Assembly (NCBI GenBank): GCA_036362985.1
Contig: JAYGXS010000001.1
Coordinates: 16,219,990 to 16,283,989, forward strand
Length of the DNA stretch: 64,000 nt
Source: Ligula intestinalis
Taxonomy: Eukaryota > Platyhelminthes > Cestoda > Diphyllobothriidea > Diphyllobothriidae
Direction of reading: 5' to 3'
This document shows positions 43,969 to 54,260 of the stretch, piece by piece. The notes under the pieces are model-generated. The model worked only from the letters and a program-made list of their open reading frames with translations, searched no databases and was not told where the DNA came from. The translations under genes and the position numbers were made by a program. The stretch's first letter is position 1, and each line of letters begins with the position of its first letter.

Positions 43969-46792
43969 TTATCTATAGGTATTTCCGGGGCGTAAATTAT
44001 TCCTGCTTCCTTGCGCATATGAACGGTAAGTGTTAAGTAGATGTTCATCCAGTTTCCGTTTAAACGCATCTGTGGAGTTCGCCATTACGACCTCCTCGAG
44101 CAGTCCATTCCAGACACCGATGACTCGTTGTGAGAACGACTGCTTGCTGACCGCTAGATCGGAAAGGGTTCCCCGCAGTTTGAGGGAATTCCCATGGAGG
44201 TTGGTTGAAGTGGCGAAGGCGAAGAAGTCATCAAAATTCAGGGCACACTCCTGATTCCTCACGAGGCGGTACGCCTGTATGAGGTCGCCGCAGATTTGTC
44301 TATACTCAAGGCGGAGAACGTTAAGTGCTTCTAGTCTACATTCGTAAGGTGAAGACTTTAGGCCTTCACAATTTTCATTGCCGTTCGCAAAATTCTTTCC
44401 AGCATCTGGTTATCTTTGTGCATCCATGGTCGCCACGCCTGAACGCCATACTCCAGATGTGAGTGAATAAATGTTCCATAGATTTTGCCGATAAGTTTTT
44501 TGTCTATGTCGAAAAAAGTTTGCTTAATGGCAAACAGAAAACTGTTCGCCCTCTTGGCAGCCCTAGTACGCTGGAAAGATGGCTTCAGGGATGGCACAAT
44601 AGCCATACCCAGATCTTTTTGTTCATTGACGTTTGACAGGCACCTTCCATCAAGTGCGTAGTTGTGTGAGTCATTCGTCGCGCTCACTTTCTTCGTCTTG
44701 GGTCGCAATGTGACAGACTTCTCAAAGTTAAACCGCATTAACCATTTTTTGGACCATTCACCTAGGCGGTCAAGTCCTTCTTGCAGAGTTTGTTCATCAT
44801 ATGCGTTTCTGATGGGTTGCCATATCTTAATATCATCTGCAAACAAGACTCCATTACTGACTAGTCCATGCCTACAGTCGTTGACGGAGATTAGGAACAA
44901 AAGTGGCCCAAGAATGGAGCCCTGAGGCACTCCACTCGTAACTGACACTGAAAAAGATTTTGCGTTTCCGACGCACATGGACTGCGATCAGCCTATGAGA
45001 AAATCTCCTACCTAATTTAGTAAATTGCCTCTTATCCCGGATTCCCCAACCTTGTAGAGTAGCCGTTGGTGAGGGACACTATCGAAGGCTTTTTTAAAGT
45101 CTATGTAAAGAACATCTACGGGGGTATTTTCTTCTAATGACTTGGACCACTGCTCCCTAGAATAAAGCATATTGGTCAGGCAGGAGTGGTTTCCTCGAAA
45201 CCCGTGTTGGGCACCATCAAAGAAGTCTTTTTCTTCGAGGAACTTCATAGTGGCCTTTTTAATTATGCTTTCCATAACTTTACAACAGATGCAATTTCAG
45301 CTCACTGGTCGATAGTAGTTCGCGCTGGTTCTGGATCCACCCTTGTGAATAGGGTATATGTTCGCAACGTTCCAATCGGATGGGAGGAGGTCTCGACCAA
45401 AGGACAACTGAAAAATGTGCGTAAGCGGTCTGGAAAGTTCCGAAGCCAGCTCTTGCGGTACCTTTGCTGGTATTTTGTCTGGACCCGAAGACAAAGCTTC
45501 ATTAAGCGCAAGAAGTTCATTCCTTACATCTTCTTCTGTGAAACGGAGGCCCTCCATGATTCTGCCATTACTCTTTGCATGGAAGTCTGTCGGATTAAAA
45601 TGCAGTTCCTCAGTGAAAACAGATGCAAAATACTTGCTAAGGTGTTCTGCTTTTTCAAGATTGTCTATAGTTTTCTCATTATTTTCACCTTTTAGTACTG
45701 CAACTGTGTCTGTGTTTTTTAGCCTGCTGTTAATGTTACTGAAGAGCACCTTTGGCTTCGTTACGGCCCGCTCGATAATTTTCGCTTCGTAGTCTTTCCG
45801 CGCTTTTCGAATGTTTGATCTAACCTCGTTCCGCTTTTGGCGGAATTCTTCGTAGTGTGAAGGCTGGCGTGTTGAAACGTACCTTCTCCATAGTTTGTTC
45901 TTGCGGTTTATTTGGCTCTTCAGATCTTGCGTTAACCAGGGGGGCTGCTTGCCTTTTGTACTTTTTTCAGCGGACAGTTTCGATGCATAACTTCGCTTAT
46001 AAGATCCCTGACAGTGTTCCAGTCGGCATCCGGACTACCGGTTAGAAGGTCATACCAATTTATTGGTGCTAGTTCATTTCTGATTGCGGTGTAATTTCCG
46101 CGCCAGTAGTCTAACCGAACTTCCGTATTGATCGGTTGATTGGTGTTTGAAGCATATTCCCACAAGATCATGACATGATCACTCTTTCCAAGAGGCGCGA
46201 TTGTCCTAATTTCGCTTGTATCAATCGGGTCTTTCGATAATACGAGGTCCAAACAGTTCGCTGTTTGTGCTTTTTTTATTCTCGTTGGGAATCCAACATT
46301 CTGCACGAGAGAGAGGTCCCCCGTCAGCTTTAAGAATCTGGAGCTAAAAGACTCATGAGAACCCTTAACTGATAGCTCATCCCAGTTAATCAGTGGGGCG
46401 TTGAAATTTCCAGTGATCAGCGCATTTTCATTTTGAGCCAGTTCACGCATTAGTCCAAACAAGGTCTCGCCACCCTCTGAAGATTGATTTGGCGGTCTAT
46501 GGACAGTCATGAAATGTAAAGTCGGTGCACCACGCGTTTTCAGTTTAAGCCATAGCGCTTTACAATCATGAGAGGAACCAATTTTGCGTTCTGACGCAAC
46601 GATGCCCTTCTCAAAAAACACTGTTATTCCGCCTCCCTTCCTATTTATTCGGTCCCGACGACAAACTTGGTACTCTCCGGGTACAATTTTGGCATCCAGT
46701 ACGGCGGCCTGTAGCCAGGTCTCTGTGATGGATATGACATCCGGCTGTAGGTAAGCAATACAAACTTTGAGCTCGTCAATCTTCGGAAGCAA
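43969..46792 (-). pseudogene. LINE-2 ORF2: endonuclease and reverse transcriptase, broken
   Basis: Endonuclease (46792-45932): TETW, GNFNAP and SDH; the usual GDFN aspartate has become Asn, a probable loss of catalysis. Then 45749-45297 (KAEHLSKYFASVFTEEL, LSSGPDKIPAKV), 45275-45012 (AQHGFRGNHSCLTN, DVLYIDFKKAFDSVPH), 44978-44358 (SGVPQGSILGPLLF, LFADDIK, thumb region HSHLEYGVQAWRP) and 44262-43969 (RVIGVWNGLLEEVV). RT motifs are preserved, but at least four stops or frameshifts divide the frame. Confidence 0.85.
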
Positions 46793-46887
46793 ACTCTGTG
46801 CGTTCGTATAAAGAAAGCGCAGCTTCGCCGGCGTAGAGTTCTGAGCGATTTGTAGGTCGTGGGAGCCGGAATGTCTCTGCGAATTAG

Positions 46888-47241
46888 CTACTTTATTGCC
46901 TGAGTTTTGGTCTGTTTTTTGTCTGTAAAACTCAGCGTTATTGGCTGTCTCCAGAGGAATGACCTCTGGGCGGTGAAGATTTCCCCGTTCCTATCGCCCG
47001 CATTGGATCTCCTGTGGAGTTGGGTTTTCAGTGCCCTCCACTTCGCCCTCTCGGCCGGCGAGTACTCCCGCTGAAAAAAAACCGTTGGGTACTTATTCCG
47101 TAGTTGCGATTTCCTGTTCAATAGTAGCTTCGCTTGTTTTTCGTGCTTGAGTATATATTTTATTGGTCTGGGTTGATTTGAGTCCGTATATGGACCCTTA
47201 TTCAGGCCCATCCTAAATGCTTTTAGGACGGGGACCACCAT
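46888..47241 (-). pseudogene. LINE-2 ORF1, C-terminal domain
   Basis: 117 codons with RPIKYILKHEKQAKLLLNRK and VFFQREYSPAERAKW, parallel to LINE-1 18579-18926 (RPLKVILETEAQAKLLLERK, VFFQPDYELKDRRKM). A basic, Arg/Lys-rich end. Probably the RNA-binding part of ORF1p. The frame to the upstream ORF1 piece (47422-48249) is broken by about 180 bp. Confidence 0.6.
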
Positions 47242-47656
47242 TGCTTCATTTTCATGTAGGATAAGTTTAATTTATCTGCGGAATAAATCCATATCATGGT
47301 CAATTCTATTCTTTGGGGTCTCCGAAGAAGATTCAGGCATGCCTTGTATGACGATGCACTGGCTGCGATTAAATAACGGGCTATGAGGTTTATTAGTGGA
47401 CCTTACCAACGTGTCGGTATCTTAGACTTGGGCTGTGAGATCCCTAAGCTCCGGTATTTGATAATTGGGAGGACCCGACAGCTCCTCTTTTGTGCCAAGG
47501 CCACCTTTTTGTGTGGTAGTCGGTGGCGTCTTGGGCTTTTTGGGAGACGCAACCAGACTAGTTCTTACTGGTATCTTAGACACCGCCTGCTTGGTTTTTG
47601 GGACTGTGTTAAGCACGACACCTTTTGAGTAAGCAAAATGTTCAGTCCCTTCATCG

Positions 47657-47730
47657 TGGTCTGCTAGTCTCCTGGCGACACCGTCTGCCTGTTGGCCCAA
47701 CGTACAAGGTTCGACTCCCGGGTCTTCTAC
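47657..47730 (+). repeat. tRNA-like block inside LINE-2 ORF1, antisense
   Basis: Plus strand, opposite to ORF1: A box-like TAGTCTCCTGGCGACACCG and B box GGTTCGACTCC, with tRNA-like length. Confidence 0.5.
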
Positions 47731-48128
47731 ATCTTCGTGGATTTCCGGCTCTTCGACTAGGTCGAGTTCCACTACTGGTTCTGCTGTAGTTTGCTTATGG
47801 AGTATGGAAACCTCATCTGTTTTCTTCGTCTTGGCCTTTTCTCGGCTTTCAGTCGTCTCCGACAGCGAGCCATGCGTTAGAATATGCAAAAGCGACTTCA
47901 GTTCTGCTAATTCCGTTTTAAGGCATACCATATCCTTCTGCATGACGGAAAATGCTTTGGAAAGTTCCATGTCTGATATGCCATCTCGGTCTTCGTACTT
48001 TGTGTCTATTGAGCTCCGAGGACTTCTAGGCCTTTTAGCAGGGCGCGATTTAGTTGCACCAACCATGCGGTTTCTACCCTCGAAATGGTGATTTGGGCTT
48101 ACATCCTGAATTAAATCAGTGGAAACCG

Positions 48129-48204
48129 TGCGCCTTCGTGGTCTAATGGTAACGAACGATGCCCGCGAACCACGGGTTTTGGGTTCAAATCCCACTCGCG
48201 GCAG
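48129..48204 (+). repeat. tRNA-like block at LINE-2 ORF1 start, antisense
   Basis: Plus strand: A box-like TGGTCTAATGGTAACGA, an anticodon-like stem GCCCG/CGGGT with a 7-nt loop, and B box GGGTTCAAATCCC in a T-stem. Loop position 33 is G rather than T and the acceptor pairs badly, so I do not call it a tRNA gene. Confidence 0.55.
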
Positions 48205-48260
48205 ACTTTTTACACGTTGCGCTGTACGTTTAGTTTTGCTTCCCATCATAGATCGAAGTA

Positions 48261-48759
48261 AAGTTAAACGATATTAAAGCTCTATGCAATATGCATAAAG
48301 TGATTAACTGCATGGAAAGGTTATTGGAACGACTCAACCGTTTGTAGATAGCTGGAATTGTTGACGGAATGCGGTCACGGAGATGTTGCTCGTTTTGACT
48401 GGTGCCTGTCGTGGCTTCTGAGGTTGGAGATGTTGTGAAGACAAATCCAATAGCTAATAACGAGTGTCCGCCAGAGTGCTAGCTGGTCCGAAATCCCGAA
48501 ATCCCGAAAAAAGTATTTCCCATGAAGGACGATATATTTGAACCGCAATTTGAAGCGCGCGCGCACACATGCGAGGGTTTGCCGGCTCTTTGGATTTGGC
48601 ACCTAGATATTTTTAGCCGTCGAAATACCTTTTTCTTTTAACTGTTCTCTCCGTGTACATCGACGAACGAAGTCAAACGAGTATCCATTCTGGTAAATAG
48701 TGTGGAATTGTACTTTATGTCTGTTCAATAAATGTTTATGTCAGAATGGCGAGTTTTCG
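48261..48759. other. No gene; possibly LINE-2 5' UTR
   Basis: Short frames without signatures. Position between LINE-2 ORF1 and the PLE RT suggests LINE-2 5' UTR plus a piece of PLE. Confidence 0.3.
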
Positions 48760-49330
48760 TTCAAATAAACAAGCTGTTAACAACGCTGTGTTTATGAAAC
48801 TTGGGATGGTTATTCCTAAAATTTAAAAGGATGCCAGGGTATCTATCATTGCGGTTAACTGGAGTTTGTAACGTTCTATCAGTCCTCCTACATACGAAGG
48901 CCTCTAAGAATGGGAGGTGCTCACCCACTTCTGTTTCGAAAGTAAAGTAAATCCCTGAGAACGTGGAATTGAGGTTTCTATGGCGTTATTCTAATTGATC
49001 TCTCTTGACGATACCCCGTGTATCGTCCACACAGAGTAGCCATAATGTCGGATTAACCATGGGAAGAGCTGTAGCTTCTACTCTCTGCAGGGCGGCTTCT
49101 GCCAAAAAGCCGGATATTGGTGACTGCAAGGGGTAAATTTACTTTTTGGTAGTATTTCTTTGCAACGTGAAAGTTTGTATCTATGCAAAGATGGAGGAAT
49201 TTCAGAAGGAACTCCGCAGATATAGCGGTAGAGTGGGCCTGCAGGAGTTCTGCAGTGCGAATCTTCGCTTAGTCTAGAGGAATAGACGGGAAAAAAAGAA
49301 CTAACATCGAATGACACCAATATGTCGCAC
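48760..49330 (-). pseudogene. PLE reverse transcriptase fragment (second subfamily)
   Basis: Minus strand: VSFDVSSFF near 49320, SPISGFLAEAALQRVEATAL near 49130, LCVDDTRGIVKRDQL with the YVDD box as CVDD, then EHLPFLEAFVCRR and NNHPKFHKHSVVNSLFER. These are the Penelope RT palm and thumb blocks in order. A frameshift separates the first block from the rest and a stop follows the QLE. Confidence 0.75.
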
Positions 49331-49470
49331 TTTAAACTTGTACAGGCCTTTTCATCTTCTCTTTTAACTGCAGGGAGCAGTTAACATAGGTTTCGGAGTC
49401 TTTTTTTGTGAAAAGAGTTGATAACATAGCCAGTTAGATAGCTTTTAGTTTGTTGCATGCAGAGGACACG

Positions 49471-49640
49471 TACCGAAAAAGACGATGGCTGCTTGAATGC
49501 ACATTTTTGGCTTATAAACTGACATCAGTCAGCCCTTCCTAGCCCTCGGTTTTGGGGCACCTGAGGCCCAAAGTCGTGCTCTTTTGGCTTCTGGTCCAGC
49601 GTTCTAACTACCGAACCATGAAAAGATCCTTTCGATGGCT
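49471..49640 (-). repeat. tRNA-derived SINE
   Basis: Minus strand has GGTTCGGTAGTTAGAACGCT (A box-like), a diverged B-box region, then a tail with CTGATGTCAGTTTATAAGCC and ATCGTCTTTTTCGGTA. The tail aligns with CTGACGACGGTTAATGAGCC and CTGTCTTTTTCGGTA at 58170-58240. Confidence 0.55.
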
Positions 49641-51489
49641 CCTCAAAGGGTGGCGCAGTACTTCTCTCTCTCCAAAATAGGCAAAATGGAAACCTAAAAA
49701 TAAGAGCTTGCTTAAAATACGTTTTGCAAATAGTTGACGACATAAAAGAAGGCAAGCATTCACTGAGAATTGAATTTTTATTGTGACTGCTATTACTTTA
49801 TAAGTGTCAACTTGGCAAATCCATTTTGCGTAAAAGCATAATGGGAATTGCTGTTTAAACCTATTTCCACCTAGATTTGGGAAAATTATTGACGCGCGCA
49901 AGTGACGCTTGATGGATGCTGAGATTTGCCAAAAGCCTGCCTGTACGATTCAAACTTCTTGGATTATAACATTAAGTGATAAAGTTTGAAAGTTTCTTGA
50001 CCGTACTAGGTGAGGTCCTGTGAACCAAGGAAAACCATGTATGGACGCATTACTGAATGCATTTAGAGCTTTCTATAAGTTTATAGAGTCAGCGACGCCC
50101 ACCAGCTAGTTGCCCGTATCACAAATCTAGACGTTCGAAACCCTGTAACAGTCGTGTTTGCCACGAGACAAATTATGGATGTTTCATTGTGTACTGGAGC
50201 CCTTGGCTAGAGCCACCGCAAGTCGTTTCAAATGGGTATGCAATCATTTATTGGTAGGAGTTTCCTTGGAAGCTCACGAATGTTCTTATATACTTACATG
50301 CCGACTCAGTGAATTCCTGTTAGGGTAAGGGTGAGGGAAAGGGTTAGGTTTGGGGTAAGGGTTAATAATAAACGCATAATACTACAAAAAATCTTCAAAA
50401 AAGTCCATTATTACTAGGTTTTAGAAGAAACGGAAAGTTTTCGGACTAAAACTCCAAATTTCCAGGTTTTTCGACATCGATTCGAGCACGATTGGTCATT
50501 CGCGCCTTTTTTCGACTTACGCACCCAACGCCGTCGCTATATACCCACCGCATTAAACTATTTCTACAAATTTTTACGACTTTTTGTTCTCATTTTTACA
50601 AATTCCTTTTTTGTCCATCAGTTTTCCCCACCCATAAAAACCCCATTATCATGGTTCCCGTAAGACAAAAACGTACGGCTTATTGTTACCAAGACCACAA
50701 CCAAGGAAACTTCTGCCCATTTACCAATGAGCATTATCAAAAACCCAGGTATCCCTCAATTAACCACTTCAGCTTTGCTTACCGTCTTCAACAGCCCTAA
50801 TCTAAGCTTCAAGTCTTATATGTGTGCGATTTGGGCTGGTAGGAGCCAGAGGACGATAGCAACTCGGCCAAGGATGAGCATTACTACCACCCCCTGCTTA
50901 TGTTGGTAATGCTCCATCCATACGTCCACAGTTTCGCAACAGTAAGTATGAGATCAAATCTGTTTTACTACTGTGTACAACCATTTGAATTAAGTTGGAT
51001 GGTAGTCAACTCAATTGTCTAATAAATAGGTCCTTTTTGGCACAGCGGTGACTGTGACAAAAGCCAGAGTAGGAAACAAGACCTTTGCTATGCGTTATTG
51101 AGACTCTTCCATACAAATAATTATCCTTCACGTTTGTATTATTTTTACCTGTTTCTCGTGTATATCCTCCTTACCCGCAACACAGGTTCATTCTCATGCC
51201 TGGATAACACCTCATGTTTGCATACCATCTATCCCCCCCTGCTTGGAGTTGCCAAAGCTGTTTGTACATATCACGCCACCAGTGAGATCCAAATGTGAAG
51301 GTCGTCGACCATTGAAGGAGAGACCGCGAAGCGTAATTGTAGTCAGCCAATCCTACTTCGTTGGCTATTTCGCTGTTATCTGAAGCGTCAATTCGTTCCC
51401 GTTAAGAAGCGCAGGCTTGTGAGCTTTAGAAATTGTCTAAAAATTGTCTAAAGGCTCTCTTCATTACACTTCAACCGTCAGGTTCGACT
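49641..51489. other. No recognised gene; telomere-like run
   Basis: At 50319-50365, GTTAGGGTAAGGGTGAGGGA and AAGGGTTAGGTTTGGGGTAA resemble degenerate TTAGGG. The rest is without known signatures. Confidence 0.4.
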
Positions 51490-51680
51490 ATGCCCACCGT
51501 ATCCTTCACAGTCGGCTGGAAGCAAACGTGGCGACTTGCGCTGTGCCTACCGCACTCCCTCGTCTTCTACCTTAGGCCCGATGGCATGACAGAGTCAAGC
51601 AGACCCGGGAGGGTTAGTAGAGGACGCATGTGGCTGGCACGGCGAAATCCACACCTTAGTGTACTGCCAAGCTCTCTGGT
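51490..51680 (+). repeat. Family B copy
   Basis: TTGCGCTGTGCCTACCGCAC, CTTAGGCCCGATGGCATGAC and GACGCATGTGGCTGGCACGG correspond to blocks at 24714, 24755 and 24800. Confidence 0.5.
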
Positions 51681-52329
51681 CCACAACAAGCACTTCAATA
51701 TCAGTATATTTAAGGGAGATGTAGTTGGGTTACCTCTGAGTTACCTGTTTGTACATGCGTGTTGTGCTATCAGAAAAACAGTATCTAAGTTTTTTGGCCA
51801 GGCTAATTGGCATGAGCCAATGGGGTAGAAAATAGTTTAAAAGAAAGAGCAGACAGTGAATAAACTCCTTGAGATTTTGGAGGAGAAAAAACTGTCTCTG
51901 TCTTTATCAGTATTTCGCGCAAGACGAAGAGGGTAGAGGCAGTGGCACGACGCCTGGACCTCAGTTTCACACACCAATACACACCCCACAATGCACCAGC
52001 TGGAGGCAACCTCCACCTGACCAGAACTTCGCACATGATCACAACATACGCAAACCCAGGTCATGCCTAGGCCATGCGCTGGTTTTATTTGTAGAGTCGG
52101 GCATGCAAGCCTAGCGCAATATGAAGAAATGGGTTGAGTGCTGAGCGCTTCAGTAAAACTGCCTTCCTTGCAGATTTTAGCGCGTCAAGTTTGTGTGTTT
52201 GACTCTCCCAGTGTCCGTAACCCGAGTCTTTACGCCGTCGTGGATTTGGATGGGTAGGCTTTTTATTTTGGGCCCAAAACAGCACGTCCGAGCCCTATTT
52301 TTGTCTAATGCAGGACCAGAGGTAATAAA
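51681..52329. other. No recognised gene
   Basis: Short frames only, none with a known signature. Confidence 0.35.
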
Positions 52330-52990
52330 GATTCTAGAGTTTTGGTATTGCAGAGAAATGAAAAAGTAACTAAAATATTATAGCGTATAAAGTTAAAAAA
52401 TGTGAAAAATTATTTAAACAACAAAAACGCGCGCACTAAATAAAATGTGAAAATCTGCAAATACTGGGAAGTGTTGAAATTTGCAAATCAGTTTAAATAA
52501 CAACAAATTTCAGAGATTAAATTAAAATGAAGTAAAAACTAGAATGAAAACCACATGTCACTAATAAATGTAAAACTAAAGTAAATTTACTAAGGAAGGG
52601 TAAACAAAAATAACTTAAGCTTACTACACCAAACGCTGATTTAAAACTAAAATAACACTGACAAAACATAAAAATTGACTAAAACTAAACTAAAAAGTGA
52701 ACTAAAATATAAATAAGTTAGAAAAACCCAAATAACTAAACTAAGATAAAGTAAACTAGCAAATATTTTTACTCTAAAAGCAACCACCTGTACCTAATAA
52801 ATCTAAAAGTGAACTAAAAAATAAACGAAAACCTAACTAATTTAAATAAGCAAAAGCAAACGAAAAAGAAATCTCAGACTAAAATAAAACTAATAAAACT
52901 CAGCAATACACTAACAATTAAATTTAAAATAAATGTTAAATAAAATAAACGATAACTAGAACTACGCTATAAACTCTAAATAAACTATTT
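52330..52990. repeat. A-rich degenerate tract built of ACTAAA-like words
   Basis: Words such as AACTAAA, ACTAAAAT and TAAACTA recur through about 650 bp with strong strand asymmetry (A over T, few G). No fixed period is visible by eye. Not coding. Confidence 0.55.
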
Positions 52991-53499
52991 ATGGCACGCA
53001 TTGTTGATGCCAAACAATTAGATTATTGAAACAATGTTGGCCTTAACTTAAACTTCCACCTTTGAGGTACCATCGGTGTAAACTTATCCGGGCTGTCAAA
53101 TTTCGAGATAATTTGCCACCGTCCATCGTAACTGGCCATGTCGATGGCCTTCACATACAGGACGAAGGGGTGCAGAGCATGATTCCCCTTTTGACAGGTG
53201 GCAAAATTCAAGTATAAGTCTCTGTGGTTCTTTCTACAACCCCAGTGATTTTTAGTGGTAAATCTGTCCTACAGGTGGCTGTGAGGCTCGGACAGTCAAT
53301 CGGTGTCTGGACGGAGGAGGCAAGGATGATACATCAACCCTCCGAGCATACTCTTCGGTATAAGTAATCTAACGGTGCGCCAAAATCATTGTTTGGAAGG
53401 CTGTCAACTGATGGGGATAACTCGGTCGTCCCCTCAGGGCCGAAAGTTATGAGGTAATGGCTCCTTCATCAGATGGTCTCTGTGGCACCCCTATCGCGG
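52991..53499. other. Unrecognised, leads into a family A repeat
   Basis: A minus-strand frame at 53211-53023 (CQKGNHALHPFVLYVKAIDM) looks protein-like, but I cannot name it. It may be part of a longer family A unit. Confidence 0.3.
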
Positions 53500-53830
53500 A
53501 ATTAAGGTTAATAGAGAAAATCCTTGTAACTACGATCTACAGGCTTAGTTCCTTAGGAGAAGAGAAGTCACGGGAGGTTAGAGTTGTAGGAAGATTTTAT
53601 TCTGCACAGAAGGAGTGGAGAATAGATAATAGAAAGTCGACTGTCGGACGAAAGTAGGTCCGCACCATCAGAAGTCCCAGGCTGGCGGCAGTCAGCCCAG
53701 CGGCCACCATGAGCGGTCTTTGCCTTGGCCAGCCTCTAAGGTGATTGGTCAGCCCGGGAGACGTTATTGGCTAGACTAAACTCGAGTGCGCATGTGCAGC
53801 CCAGTGGCATGTGGCCAAAGGTTGAGCGTC
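53500..53830 (+). repeat. Family A copy
   Basis: TTTATTCTGCACAGAAGGAG, TGGAGAATAGATAATAG and GTGATTGGTCAGCCCGGGAG match, in order, 57300-57620 reversed and 27122-27476. Confidence 0.6.
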
Positions 53831-54260
53831 GGTGTGTGCACGCGTTGGCCGTCGTGGGGGCTCGAGCGTTGATCTAGGCTGCGGTCACCGTGGGCGGGCG
53901 ACCGGCTGCCATCACGTGACCTCGTGTGTGGCGGGCGCGCGCTGGAAGAAAGCAGGGCTAAAGCTCTTATACTCCCACTCAGTTCAGATCCGAAACATCC
54001 TGCCCACCTTTGTTGTTTTCATGCAATCCTGTGCGCGGATCAGGTGTGTGAGGTAGGCGCAGGGGTGGGCGGGGTGCAGGCACTCGCAGCGCGCCAGCCG
54101 CCTACCCGCGATCACGCCTCCGCAATTTTTGGCTCAGCTGTGACACTGGACCAAGGTAAACAGTGGAAGAAGGAAGGTGGCCGATGCTGCGAAAGCCTGC
54201 CATCACTATAAATGGGTTAACGTGCAAGTCAACGACCCTGCGCCCACCTTGCTGTGGGGC
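53831..54260. other. GC- and CpG-rich block
   Basis: Clearly richer in GC and CpG than its surroundings (53690-54130). It could be a promoter-like island or a GC-rich repeat; there is no gene next to it that I recognise. Low confidence either way. Confidence 0.3.

Larger units (their letters stand above)
47422..48249 (-). pseudogene. LINE-2 ORF1, N-terminal part with coiled coil
   Basis: 275 codons. The N-terminal LPRVGFEPKTRGSRASF is encoded by the reverse of a tRNA-like block (48129-48204), and DPGVEPCTLGQ by another (47657-47730). A basic stretch (SRPAKRPRSPRSS), then a coiled coil (MELSKAFSVMQKDMVCLKTE, LAELKSLLHIL) as in LINE-1 ORF1. Not contiguous with the C-terminal domain. Confidence 0.65.
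43700..48260 (-). mobile_element. LINE-2: CR1/Jockey-type non-LTR retrotransposon
   Basis: Same two-ORF plan as LINE-1, read on the minus strand. Motifs are in order over 4.5 kb: ORF1 coiled coil and C-terminal domain, endonuclease, RT. Broken at several places. Direct 57-bp repeats at 43802-43858 and 43910-43965 (ATATCCAACATAAAATGTGT) lie just past the end of ORF2. Exact termini not found. Confidence 0.85.

Noticed and set aside
48129..48204. A functional tRNA gene at the LINE-2 start
   Set aside because: Loop position 33 is not T, and the acceptor ends do not pair.
52330..52990. A matrix-attachment region or replication origin
   Set aside because: Only base composition supports it; no specific signal is visible.
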